From Actinomadura spongiicola (GTDB taxonomy: Bacteria; Actinomycetota; Actinomycetes; Streptosporangiales; Streptosporangiaceae), in the NCBI RefSeq assembly GCF_003432485.1, contig NZ_QVNQ01000010.1, positions 62,001 to 126,000 of the forward strand: 64,000 nucleotides of DNA, written 5' to 3'. Shown one piece after another: positions 1-7,927 of the stretch. The notes under the pieces were generated by a model. The model made no database searches and was not told the origin of the DNA. It saw only the letters and a program-made list of their open reading frames with translations. Every line of letters begins with the position of its first letter. Position 1 is the stretch's first letter. The translations under genes and the position numbers were made by a program.

Positions 1-258
1 GCGATCGCGTTGCCGCACACGTCCACCGGGACGCTGATCGGCGCGTTGATCTGGTTGCCGCCGAGGATGGAGAACATCCCCGAGGTCTCCATGTTCGGGT
101 CGCCGGAGGCGAGGCGCTTCACGGACGCCCCGCCCTTGCACTTGGCCGCCGCGATGCCGAGGACCGCGATCGCGTTGCCGCACACGTCCACCGGAATGCT
201 GACCGGCGCGTTGATCTGGTTGCCGCCGAGGATGGAGAACATCCCGGAGGTCTTCATG
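1..258. repeat. Tandem intragenic duplication (165-bp period)
   Basis: Positions 1-93 and 166-258 are nearly identical at the DNA level, including synonymous positions. Both encode the chaplin core and the preceding SGMFSILGGNQ stretch. The near-identity suggests recent unit duplication or gene conversion rather than old divergence. More copies could lie beyond the left edge. Confidence 0.8.
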
Positions 259-449
259 TCCCCGCCGTCGCCGTGGCGGGCGTTGTCGGCCCTGGCCCCG
301 CTCGCCGGCTCGGCGATCGCGGTGCCGAGCGCGCCGATGTCGCCGGACCGCGTGGCGGCGACGGCGCCGGGGCCGAAGGCGGCTCCGGCGGTGAGGGCGC
401 CCACGGCGATGAGGGCGACGCGGCCGGTGTTCCTTGTCCACAAACGCAT
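1..449 (-). CDS. Chaplin-like secreted protein, 3' end cut by window edge
   Basis: About 149 residues are visible, starting at the ATG at 449, with an AGGAG about 10 nt upstream. The N-terminus is a signal peptide: basic MRLWTRNTGR, a hydrophobic stretch, then an AVAA-type cleavage region near residue 32. Two chaplin (DUF320) units follow. Each contains NQINAPVSIPVDVCGNAIA or a close variant, and the two are 55 residues apart. Chaplins are secreted, assemble into amyloid-like surface layers and help aerial hyphae leave the aqueous phase. The first unit is followed by a second cysteine (AAKCKGG), the usual chaplin Cys pair. The gene runs off the left end, so the number of units and any sorting signal are unknown. 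It was read directly from the reverse strand. Confidence 0.85.
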   Translation of the reverse strand, partial: MRLWTRNTGRVALIAVGALTAGAAFGPGAVAATRSGDIGALGTAIAEPASGARADNARHGDGGDMKTSGMFSILGGNQINAPVSIPVDVCGNAIAVLGIAAAKCKGGASVKRLASGDPNMETSGMFSILGGNQINAPISVPVDVCGNAI

Positions 450-643
450 GGTTTTCTGGCTCCTGTCGTGTTCGTCGTTTTCGGTGTGATCGCTGCGCGG
501 CACCGTCCGGGTGGGCGCAGCGGGCAGCCGGCCGGGCATGGCCGTTGCCCATCGAGGAAAGATCGTGGAAATCCGCAGGGACGGGCGGCGCCGAAGATCG
601 CGCGGGCCGTCCGGGACACGCCCCCGGTCAGGGGACGGCGGTC

Positions 644-1549
644 CTAGTCAGGGACGACGGAAGGGCCGCCGGGCGCGGACACGTCGGTCAGCGCCGTGCG
701 GTGGAACGTGTTCGGGTCCAGCGCGGCGGGCACCGCCGGGTACCGGCCGCTGGTCATCAGGTCGGCGATCGGCGAGAGCTGGTGCCCTCCACCGGAGCCG
801 CCGCCCGGCTCGCTCTGGCCCTTGGGCAGCACGGGATCGCGCTGGTCACCGCGGCATCCGGCGCAGTCGCCGGAGTCCGACTCGTCCGCGTCGTCGGCGG
901 ACGTCCTGGAAGGGGCGGCACCGAGATCGGCGCGAGCATGGGCGACATCGCCCGCCACGGCCTTCTCGGGCCCCCGCGTCGACCGTTCGCGCTGCCGGGT
1001 CGGCGCCTCGACCACCACGGACGGCGAAGGTGGCACGTCCTCGCGGACGACACCGCTCACCACCCCGACGACGGGCGCGCGCCGCACGTCCGGGAGCCGC
1101 ACGAGCGGAACCCCGGCCGCGTCGGTCAGCCTCTCCAAGTCGCGGACGACCTGGTCCTTGCCGTCGAGGACGGCCCGCTGCCGGTCCCGCAGGTACCGCA
1201 GGGGTTCGTCTCCGAGCTCTCCGACCTGGTCGGAGAGCCGCTGGACGGGACGGTCGCCGACCGCCCGGTCCGCCACGCGTTCGGCGGCGGAGATCGGGTC
1301 GGTGACGTCGACGTGACGGGTCACTGCTGCCGCGGCGGTCGCGGCGTCCTGGTCCGGCGTGTCGTGCCGCGCGGCGTGGGCGGTCCCGTTGAGCGCGGAG
1401 AACGCCACCCACCCGACGAACGCGAGGCCCGCGAGGGCGGCGAGACGGAAGACGAGCCGGACGACGCAACGAGGAGGGACGGGGGACTGGGCACGCGGCG
1501 TCCGACCGTCGGGGCGAATCGCCCCGGTACGGATCGGTGCTGGTGCCAT
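644..1549 (-). CDS. Hypothetical membrane-anchored or secreted protein
   Basis: Predicted 301 residues. I chose the ATG at 1549 because GAGGAG lies about 10 nt upstream; the frame stays open 24 codons further. There is a short Pro/Arg-rich N-terminus, then one hydrophobic segment (about residues 30-55, LVFRLAALAGLAFVGWVAF) that would act as an anchor or uncleaved signal. A charged helical middle follows (about 85-150) and then a low-complexity Asp/Ser/Gly/Pro tail ending in VVPD. I recognise no domain. It sits upstream of the chaplin-like gene on the same strand, so a cell-surface role is possible but only inferred. Confidence 0.6.
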   Translation of the reverse strand: MAPAPIRTGAIRPDGRTPRAQSPVPPRCVVRLVFRLAALAGLAFVGWVAFSALNGTAHAARHDTPDQDAATAAAAVTRHVDVTDPISAAERVADRAVGDRPVQRLSDQVGELGDEPLRYLRDRQRAVLDGKDQVVRDLERLTDAAGVPLVRLPDVRRAPVVGVVSGVVREDVPPSPSVVVEAPTRQRERSTRGPEKAVAGDVAHARADLGAAPSRTSADDADESDSGDCAGCRGDQRDPVLPKGQSEPGGGSGGGHQLSPIADLMTSGRYPAVPAALDPNTFHRTALTDVSAPGGPSVVPD

Positions 1550-1857
1550 TCCCGGTCCACTCCTCTGCTCTGGCCATGCCCCACGTGGGGCGGACGGCAT
1601 GAACGTAGCACCGGAGAACACGCGATCAAGGAGCCATTGTCCGGCCTCCCCGGATGTCTGCGGATCATTTACCGGGGCATGAACGCGCCTTTAGCAGCGC
1701 GCCCGATTCGCCGGTAATTCAACGTTTTAGTGATCGCCGGCGGGGTCGTGGACATCGAATGTTCACCCGGAGTTCACGAGCCGCATGGCGTACGGTATCG
1801 AGTGCGCTACATTCGGCGGACGGGCGGTTGCGACGACCGCCCTCCCGAGGAGCTGCG
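1550..1857. other. Intergenic region between divergent genes
   Basis: This 308-bp stretch separates the anchored hypothetical protein (minus) from the small basic protein (plus) and must hold both promoters. It contains AT-richer patches around 1710-1735 and 1755-1800. I could not assign convincing -35/-10 pairs and see no gene in it. Confidence 0.5.
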
Positions 1858-2100
1858 ATGCCCGACCCCTCGTCCCCGATCGCGCGGCTGCGACCGGCAC
1901 GACGCCGCTGCGCGCCCCGCCGGTTCGCCGACCGTCCGAAGATCCAATTCATTGTGCTGTCCAGCGTTCCCGCCGGTCAGCGCACCCGTGGGCGGGGCCA
2001 CCGGACGTTCGCCTGGACGCTGTACTCGCGCTGGCAGTGGTCCCTGGCCACCGCCCGCGCCGAGCGTGAACGCCGCAGGTACCGTCCGCCCTGGGAGTGA
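1858..2100 (+). CDS. Small basic hypothetical protein
   Basis: This is an 80-residue Arg-rich protein starting MPDPSSPIARLRPARRR. The start is supported by a strong GAGGAG 6 nt upstream of the ATG. The C-terminal half (FAWTLYSRWQWSLATARAERERRRYRPPWE) looks like an amphipathic, aromatic and arginine-rich helix. There is no signal peptide and I recognise no family. It converges on the flavoprotein gene at 2167-3444. The good ribosome binding site and sensible codon use favour a real gene, but nothing shows its function. Confidence 0.55.
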   Translation: MPDPSSPIARLRPARRRCAPRRFADRPKIQFIVLSSVPAGQRTRGRGHRTFAWTLYSRWQWSLATARAERERRRYRPPWE

Positions 2101-2166
2101 CCACCGGCTCCGCCCGGCCGCGACCACCCGGCCGGACGCGCCCCCGTCACACCGGAGGAAGATTCT

Positions 2167-3444
2167 TCACCGCGGCGAGACGTCCGGTTCGAGGACGGTC
2201 TCGACCCGCCCCGCGGGCTCCCGGACGGCCGGGGTGCGGCGGATGATGTGGTGCGCGATCCGGCGTGCCGCGAAGTCGGCGCCGTGGACGAACCGCATGA
2301 CGGGCCCGAACGTGACCGCGGCGGCGAGTCCCGCGAAGTAGAGGCCGGACGTCGACGCCTCGAAGTTCCGGCTGAGCACCGGCGCGCCGAACCGGGTCCC
2401 TCCACCCTTCGGACCGGAGTGGGTGGCGATCCGGGCCCGCAGGTCCGGTGACAGCATCGTGAGGCGTTCGATGTCCGGGACGTATCCGGTGGCGGCGATG
2501 GCGTGCTCCACCTCCGTCGTGACGCGGCGCCCGGCCTGGTCGATGGTGGTGAGGGCGACGCCGTCGTCCCGCCCGGCCGCCTTCACCACGCAACGGCCGG
2601 TGGAGACGCGGACGCGGTCGTCCAGCCGGTCGCGCAACCACCAGGCGCCCGCGGGCGGGAGCGTCTCCCGAACGATCCGCCGCCGCGTCCGCTCCGGCAG
2701 GTACCGGACGAGCCCGGGACGCTCCGCCCACAGCCACGTCCGGTACCCGGTCCCGAGCCCCGACCGGGGCCCGCCGCGCAGCAGTTCCAGCGGTGACCGC
2801 GACTGCTCCGGCACCGTGTTCCAGTCGAGTTCGGCGCGGCGGGCGATGACGTGCGGGTACGCGCCAGCGTCGGCGAGCAGCACCGCCGTCTCCAGCGCGG
2901 ACTGCCCGGCGCCGATCACCGCGACCTCCTTGCCCGCGAACAGGCCGAGGTCCCGGTGGGCGCTGCTGTGCGAGACCAGCCAGGACGGCAGCCCGGACAG
3001 TTCATCGGGAATGTGGGCGAACGGTCCGACGCCGACGGCGACCACGACGATCGGCGTCGCGATCGTCTCGCCGGTGGAGAGCGTGACGACGTAGCCGTCC
3101 CGGCGGGCGCCTTCGATGTTCACGACCTGCGCGTCCTCGGTGCCGGGGATCACCACGGACGCGAACCAGCGCCCGTAGGCCACGAACGTGTCGAGGGGGA
3201 TCGGCCGGCCGAGGCCCCAGTCGGGGTGCCGGTCGGTGAAGCCCATGCCGCGCTGCGGCGCGCCGAGATTGGACGCGAACGGCTCAGACTTCAGGTACAT
3301 GCCCTCCGGCATGTTCTCGTCCCAGAACCGCATCGGTCGTCCGATGATCCGGACGTCGAGGCCGAGGTTCTGGAGGTACGCGGCCGTGGACAGCCCGTAG
3401 GGTCCGGCGCCCGCGATGACGACGTCGCAAGCCGAGTCGTTCAT
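2167..3444 (-). CDS. FAD/NAD(P)-dependent oxidoreductase (flavin monooxygenase-like)
   Basis: Predicted 425-residue flavoprotein. The FAD-binding Rossmann motif GAGPYG is at residues 12-17. A second, NAD(P)-binding glycine motif GAGQSALE is at about 178-185, and an ATG motif (AIAATGYVPD) is near 315. This is the layout of the lysine/ornithine N-monooxygenase and FMO-like group. Those enzymes use NAD(P)H and O2 to oxidise an amine, sulfide or ketone; the substrate here cannot be read from sequence. It is the last gene of the block and lies 27 nt after the ATP-grasp gene, so the two are probably co-transcribed. The ATG at 3444 has a GGGGGAACGA-type ribosome binding site. Confidence 0.8.
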   Translation of the reverse strand: MNDSACDVVIAGAGPYGLSTAAYLQNLGLDVRIIGRPMRFWDENMPEGMYLKSEPFASNLGAPQRGMGFTDRHPDWGLGRPIPLDTFVAYGRWFASVVIPGTEDAQVVNIEGARRDGYVVTLSTGETIATPIVVVAVGVGPFAHIPDELSGLPSWLVSHSSAHRDLGLFAGKEVAVIGAGQSALETAVLLADAGAYPHVIARRAELDWNTVPEQSRSPLELLRGGPRSGLGTGYRTWLWAERPGLVRYLPERTRRRIVRETLPPAGAWWLRDRLDDRVRVSTGRCVVKAAGRDDGVALTTIDQAGRRVTTEVEHAIAATGYVPDIERLTMLSPDLRARIATHSGPKGGGTRFGAPVLSRNFEASTSGLYFAGLAAAVTFGPVMRFVHGADFAARRIAHHIIRRTPAVREPAGRVETVLEPDVSPR

Positions 3445-3471
3445 GTTCGTTCCCCCCGTGAAGTGTGGTGT

Positions 3472-4716
3472 TTACGTGGTTCGGAGCCTTCCGACGGCGC
3501 GGATCACGCTCTGCCGTCCCATCGCGAGGAAGGGCGGCAGGTCGTCACCGGCGTACCAGGCGAGCTCGTCGGCCTCGCGCAGCGGGCGGAGGGTCTCGCG
3601 CAGCGGACGCGCCGTCACGCGCAGGGGGCGGGCCGCGGAGTGCCGGAGATAGTGGTTCTCCACCAGCAGGTTGCGGCCGGTGGCCGGGCTGACGTCGGGG
3701 ACGCGGCGCCCCGACTGGTCGAGGTGCAGGGCGCGGACGAGGTCGAGGCCGTTCCGGTCGGTGAACAGGCGGAACTGCGCCCCGATCCGCGGGTTGAAGT
3801 CGAGCAGGTGGTAGCCGCCGTCGTCGACGTCCCGCCGGAAGTCGAGGTCGACGAGCCCGCGGCAGCCGAGGAGCCGGACGATCCGCACCGCGAGCCGTTC
3901 GAGTTCGGGGTTGGCGACCCATTCCCCGGCGACGGTGTGCCCGGCCTGCGGCGGGAACGCGAGGTGCTTGCGTCCGGTCGCGCCGAACAGGCAGTCGAGG
4001 GACTCGTCGAAGTAGCCCTGGAAGAACCAGTCGCCCCCGGCGGGCGGGACGCGCCGTTGCAGGATCAGCGGGCCCGCGTCGCCGTCCGGGTCGCGGTCGC
4101 GGGTCGCGGCGAACAGCCGTTGCGCCTCGCCGAGCGTCCGCACGAGCGTGGTGCTGCGCAGGCCGGGGCGGAGCCGCCACGGCCGCGCCCACTTGGCGAT
4201 CAGCGGCAGGCCGAGCTCGGCCGCCGCCTCCTCCACCTCGTGGGCGGAGGTGGGCGTCAGGCTTCGCGGGCACTGGACGCCGTACCGGGCGCACGCCGCC
4301 ACCAGCGACGACTTGTCGGCGACGCGGCGCGGGACCTCCGGGTCCTGGTAGGGGACGACGAAGCGGGGCGTCAGCGCGTCCGCGTGCTCGGCGATGAAGA
4401 TCGCTCCGGCGTCGTCCATCGGTACGAGCAGCGCCGGGCCGCCGACCCGCTCGCCGATCATCCGCAGATGGCTGAGCAGCGCGGCGGGACGGGCGGCGGG
4501 CGGCGCCCACGGATGCCCGCGATGCAGGTAGCGGGACCGGGACGAGGGGTTCGCGCGTCCTTCCAGGATGGCGTGCACCGGCACTCCGGCGCGTCCGAGG
4601 CTCCGGATCACCCCGAGCGTCCCGTGGTGGAAGACGTTGCGGTCGGTGCGCAGCAGCAGGACGGGAAGGCCGGGGTCGAGCCGCGTCGTGGACGGGACGT
4701 GCGTGTCGAGGAACAT
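3472..4716 (-). CDS. ATP-grasp domain protein (carboxylate-amine ligase type)
   Basis: Predicted 414 residues. The N-terminal third is Rossmann-like (VLLLRTDRNVFHHGTLGVIRSL) and is followed by an ATP-grasp fold. Visible elements are the nucleotide-binding lysine in LIAKWARPW (about residue 175), the acidic strand VDLDFRRD (about 300) and the Mg-ligand segment LLDFNPRIGAQ (about 310). ATP-grasp enzymes activate a carboxylate as acyl-phosphate and join it to an amine or thiol. The protein resembles stand-alone ATP-grasp ligases of polysaccharide and natural-product loci, and the acceptor is unknown. Together with the flavoprotein it forms a two-gene unit set apart from the glycosyltransferase operon by 220 bp. 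Confidence 0.75.
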   Translation of the reverse strand: MFLDTHVPSTTRLDPGLPVLLLRTDRNVFHHGTLGVIRSLGRAGVPVHAILEGRANPSSRSRYLHRGHPWAPPAARPAALLSHLRMIGERVGGPALLVPMDDAGAIFIAEHADALTPRFVVPYQDPEVPRRVADKSSLVAACARYGVQCPRSLTPTSAHEVEEAAAELGLPLIAKWARPWRLRPGLRSTTLVRTLGEAQRLFAATRDRDPDGDAGPLILQRRVPPAGGDWFFQGYFDESLDCLFGATGRKHLAFPPQAGHTVAGEWVANPELERLAVRIVRLLGCRGLVDLDFRRDVDDGGYHLLDFNPRIGAQFRLFTDRNGLDLVRALHLDQSGRRVPDVSPATGRNLLVENHYLRHSAARPLRVTARPLRETLRPLREADELAWYAGDDLPPFLAMGRQSVIRAVGRLRTT

Positions 4717-4936
4717 GCGGTCAGCGGTTCCGTTCCAGCGGATGATGACGTGGCACGGCGACCTTCCTTGTCAATGAATTCTATCGTCGTCCGGCAGGGC
4801 CGAAATATTCGCCGAGGACGCCCAAGGACTTACGATACAAGTCCGAGCCGCGATCATCCATTCCAACAGACGTCCTTTCCCAAACCGAGAAAAAGGCGTG
4901 GACAACAAAAGCATCGGGCGCGTCCATTCCTTCCCG
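4717..4936 (-). promoter_or_regulatory. Leader/promoter region ahead of the ATP-grasp gene
   Basis: This 220-bp stretch is AT-richer than its surroundings and separates the second glycosyltransferase from the ATP-grasp gene on the same strand. It contains an inverted repeat, GGACTT (4827-4832) and AAGTCC, separated by 7 nt. The composition and gap suggest that the ATP-grasp/flavoprotein pair has its own promoter, but I cannot place the -35 and -10 boxes. Confidence 0.35.
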
Positions 4937-6169
4937 TTATTGTCGCATTCGCCGGGGAATTGCCGGTGGGCGTTCCTCGGGCATGCCATGACCGTCCGGG
5001 CGGGGTTCCACCGGCGGCCCGGCGAGACCGGGCGCGGCGACGTCGCGGGTGACGTCGGCCAGGTGCGCCATCGTCCGGGAGAGGTCGTAGGCGGCGGCAG
5101 CGGCGGCCGCCTCCCGGCCCTCCCGCTCCGCGACCCCGGGGACGAGGAGCCGCGCGGCGACCTCCGCGGCGAGCGCGGCGGGATCGTCCACGGGCACGAG
5201 CGCGCCGACCCCGGGCCGCACGACCTCCGCGATGCCGGGAATGTCCGTCCCGACGAGGGGGCGTCCGGTGGCGAGGGCCTCCAGCGCGGTCAGCGGCAGC
5301 CCCTCCCACCGGGACGGCAGGACGATGACGTTCGCCGCCGCCAGCCAGTCGCGCGGATCCCGCACGGCCGGGACGAGCAGCACGCCCGCCACGGGGTCGC
5401 GGCGCAGCGCGTCGAGGTCCTCGCCGCCGCCGACGATCGCGAGCCGCGCGGACGGGCACCGCGCCGTGACCTCCGGCCAGGCCGCGACGAGGACGTCCTG
5501 GCCCTTCTGCCTGGTCACCCGGCCGACGCAGACGGCGAGCGGCACGGCGGCGGGCACCCCGAGCCGGGTTCGGGCGGCGAGGCGGGCGGCGCCGTCGGCG
5601 GGCCGGAACCGGCGGCGGTCGACGCCGTTGCGGACGACCCGGAACGGCCCGCGCACGCCCGCGAGCGTCCCCGCGCTCAACTCCCCGACCCCGACGCACA
5701 CGAGCGCGTCGGTCCACCGCGCCGCCGCCCGCTCCCACCGGAGGCTGAGGGCGCGCTGGCGTCCGGTGGCGGCGAGCCATGACCAACCGTGCGGCTGGAA
5801 GATCGTGGGCGTGCCGCCGGGACGGCCGAGCAGCCGTCCCGCGAGGCCCGCCTTCGAGGAGTGCAGGTGGACGACGTCCGGTTCGAAGCCCCGCACGAGG
5901 CGACGCAGGCCGAGCGCCTCCAGAGGGGTCCGGGGCCCGGGGGCGCGTCCGGCCTGCCAGGGGAACCACGGCACGCCCGCCGCCGCGCACCGCGCGGGCA
6001 GGTCCCCGCCCGGCGGGCAGGCGACCGCCACGTTCCAGCCGCGTCCGCGCTGGTCACCGGCCACCTGCCCGACGTAGACGGCGACCCCGCCCGCGTTCGG
6101 CTGGCTGACGTGCAGCACCCGAACCGGTGCCCCGGCGTCCGCCTGAGCCGTGTCAGCCGTGTCGGCCAT
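4937..6169 (-). CDS. Glycosyltransferase family 4 (GT-B)
   Basis: Predicted 410 residues. The N-terminal domain starts VRVLHVSQPNAGGVAVYVGQ, the classic GT4 opening with a GGV loop. The C-terminal GT1-type domain has RNGVDRRRFRPAD, VCVGRVTRQKGQDVL, VLPSRWEGLPLTALEALATG and the EGLPLTALE nucleotide-sugar motif at about 290-310. It is a cytoplasmic retaining transferase that would add a sugar to a lipid-linked glycan. It overlaps the upstream acyltransferase gene by 17 bp and is the last clearly coupled gene of the operon. Sugar specificity cannot be read. Confidence 0.88.
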   Translation of the reverse strand: MADTADTAQADAGAPVRVLHVSQPNAGGVAVYVGQVAGDQRGRGWNVAVACPPGGDLPARCAAAGVPWFPWQAGRAPGPRTPLEALGLRRLVRGFEPDVVHLHSSKAGLAGRLLGRPGGTPTIFQPHGWSWLAATGRQRALSLRWERAAARWTDALVCVGVGELSAGTLAGVRGPFRVVRNGVDRRRFRPADGAARLAARTRLGVPAAVPLAVCVGRVTRQKGQDVLVAAWPEVTARCPSARLAIVGGGEDLDALRRDPVAGVLLVPAVRDPRDWLAAANVIVLPSRWEGLPLTALEALATGRPLVGTDIPGIAEVVRPGVGALVPVDDPAALAAEVAARLLVPGVAEREGREAAAAAAAYDLSRTMAHLADVTRDVAAPGLAGPPVEPRPDGHGMPEERPPAIPRRMRQ

Positions 6170-7274
6170 GGCCCGCCCGCCGCCGCTCGGACAGGCGCGC
6201 CCGGGTCCGAGCGAGACCGGCGAACGCGGCGGCCGACGCCGACCGCCCGAGGATGATCCGCTGGTTCTGCACGAAGTCCGGCCGCCATTTCAGCTTGTAC
6301 GGTTCGACGCCGCGCAGCAGGCTGACACCCTGCCGGTGCCGTTCCCGCGCGATGCCGAGGTCCTCGCGCAGCAGCATCAGCGAGACGTCCACGCGGGAGC
6401 GCAGGTCGGGGACCGCGCCGTACAGGTACGCGCCGACGTGGCGGTGCCCGATCAGGACGAGGTCGCTGGCGACGAGCCGGCCCCGCGACCGGTACTGGAG
6501 GACGGCGGCGCGCCCGTCGCGGACCATCCCGCTCGCGGCCTCGGCGAGGTGGCGGCCGAACCGTTCCCGCGTGTGCTCGGGGTTGATGGGGCGGCCCTGC
6601 CACTGCCGAACGTGCAGGTCCAGTAGCGCGTGGACGGCGTCCGCGACCCCGTCCGGCGGAACGGACTCCACCGTGAGGCCCTGCGCGTCGATCTTGCGGA
6701 GTTTGGCGCGCATCTTCCCGGCGGAGCGGCGCGGCAGCCGGTCGAGGATGTCGTCGATGCCGTCGACGGGCAGTTCCAGGCACATCGACGACGGCAGCCG
6801 CCACGCCCGGTGCGGCCACCGCGCCGCCACCAGGTGCGCCGCCGACCCGGGACGGACCTCGCGCAGGTCGACGGCGCACGTTCCGCGCTCGTCCAGCAGC
6901 GCTCTGACGAGGTGCCGGACGGCGCCGTCCGCGTACACGGGATCGAGGAGGAAGTCGGTGAAGTCGCTCTGCTCCGCCGCGAGCGGCACCAGGACCGGGA
7001 ACCCGTGCCGGACGCCCGCCATCAGCGGCGCCGCCGCGACGAGCCGTCCCCGGCACCGGACCAGGACGAGCCGGAGCCGCCCACGTGTCCCGTACCAGCC
7101 CCACCACGCCTTGAGCCACTCGTACGTCTGGAACGGCGTCGCGGCGGGGCTGCGGTCGTACAGGTCGCGCAGTTCGTCGGCCGCGCCGATGAGCGACTGT
7201 TCGTCGCGGTGGACCTCCGCCGTCCAGTCGACCGCCGAAGGGGCGAGCCGGGCGGCGGGCACGACGGCCGTCAC
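6153..7274 (-). CDS. GNAT/FemAB-like acyltransferase (CelD/BcsL type)
   Basis: Predicted 373 residues. The pattern TPFQTYEWLKAWW near residue 45 is typical of CelD/BcsL-type acetyltransferases, a double-GNAT fold. The C-terminal GNAT-like half contains VASDLVLIGHRHVGAYLYG and ends in the usual Arg-rich tail (VEPYKLKWRPDFVQNQRIILG). Such proteins are frequent in exopolysaccharide operons and are thought to add acyl or amino-acyl groups to the glycan. The GTG start at 7274 overlaps the stop of the Wzz-like gene by 4 bp (GTGA), which indicates translational coupling. Confidence 0.8.
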   Translation of the reverse strand: MTAVVPAARLAPSAVDWTAEVHRDEQSLIGAADELRDLYDRSPAATPFQTYEWLKAWWGWYGTRGRLRLVLVRCRGRLVAAAPLMAGVRHGFPVLVPLAAEQSDFTDFLLDPVYADGAVRHLVRALLDERGTCAVDLREVRPGSAAHLVAARWPHRAWRLPSSMCLELPVDGIDDILDRLPRRSAGKMRAKLRKIDAQGLTVESVPPDGVADAVHALLDLHVRQWQGRPINPEHTRERFGRHLAEAASGMVRDGRAAVLQYRSRGRLVASDLVLIGHRHVGAYLYGAVPDLRSRVDVSLMLLREDLGIARERHRQGVSLLRGVEPYKLKWRPDFVQNQRIILGRSASAAAFAGLARTRARLSERRRAGHGRHG

Positions 7275-7927
7275 GACCCGACCTCCACGAGCCGGCGCGC
7301 TGACTCGGGCCGGTCCGCGCCGGTTCCGTCGCGTGGACGTCGCCGTCCGCTCAGCACGGCGGCGCTCAGCCCGGCGAGCAGCACGCCCGACGCGGTGCCG
7401 ACTGCGAGACCGAGCGGCAGGTTCGGCGACGTCGGCGACGACGGCGGCACCGCGAGGCTCATCAGCGTGACCCGGACCCCTGTTTCGGCGCGGTGGGTCG
7501 TCCCGTACCGGACGAGCGCGTCGGCGGCGGCGTTGGCGAACCCGGCGGCGTCCCGGGACGTCCGCGCGCTGCCGGTGAGCCGGATCAGCGGCGTGTCCGG
7601 CGACGTGGACGCGCGGACGTGCCGGCGCGTCGAGCCCTTCTTGACCTTCGGGAGCGGGCGCGTGGAGTACCGGAGCGTCTCCGGCAGCGGCGCGAGCCGC
7701 CCGTACGCCTGCGCGAAGCTCACGGCGGCGGGGGCGGTCCGCCCGTCGCCGGTCTCCTCCACGACCAGCACGAACGCGTTCGCGGTGTAGGTGGTGGGCG
7801 CGAACAGCGCGTACCCGAGCCCGCCGAGGAGCCCGGCCAGGACGAACGCGATCGACACCCCGAACCGGCGCAGCGTCGCGGCGAGCGCGCCGCGCCTCCC
7901 CCCTCTGCCATCAAGTGGCGGCATCAT
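7271..7927 (-). CDS. Wzz-like chain-length/polysaccharide co-polymerase
   Basis: Predicted 218 residues. An N-terminal membrane segment (FGVSIAFVLAGLLGGLGYALF, about 22-42) is followed by YTANAFVLVV, the start of a Wzz-type periplasmic domain. A C-terminal membrane segment (LPLGLAVGTASGVLLAGLSAAVL, about 175-198) ends the protein. This topology is that of Wzz/CapA-type regulators that control polymer length. No tyrosine-kinase domain is fused or adjacent. The extracellular domain is short, about 130 residues. The start is MM at 7927/7924, overlapping the upstream glycosyltransferase by 17 bp. Confidence 0.75.
   Translation of the reverse strand: MMPPLDGRGGRRGALAATLRRFGVSIAFVLAGLLGGLGYALFAPTTYTANAFVLVVEETGDGRTAPAAVSFAQAYGRLAPLPETLRYSTRPLPKVKKGSTRRHVRASTSPDTPLIRLTGSARTSRDAAGFANAAADALVRYGTTHRAETGVRVTLMSLAVPPSSPTSPNLPLGLAVGTASGVLLAGLSAAVLSGRRRPRDGTGADRPESARRLVEVGS

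Noticed and set aside
4771..4989. Small minus-strand frame between the second glycosyltransferase and the ATP-grasp gene
   Set aside because: It overlaps the glycosyltransferase 3' end, has no ribosome binding site and its composition changes in the middle. The region is better explained as a leader.
2851..5052. Very long open frame (733 codons) on the plus strand
   Set aside because: It runs antisense across the flavoprotein and ATP-grasp genes, has Arg/Val/Gly-biased composition typical of reverse frames in GC-rich DNA, and lacks any domain or start signal. The minus-strand proteins have clear motifs.
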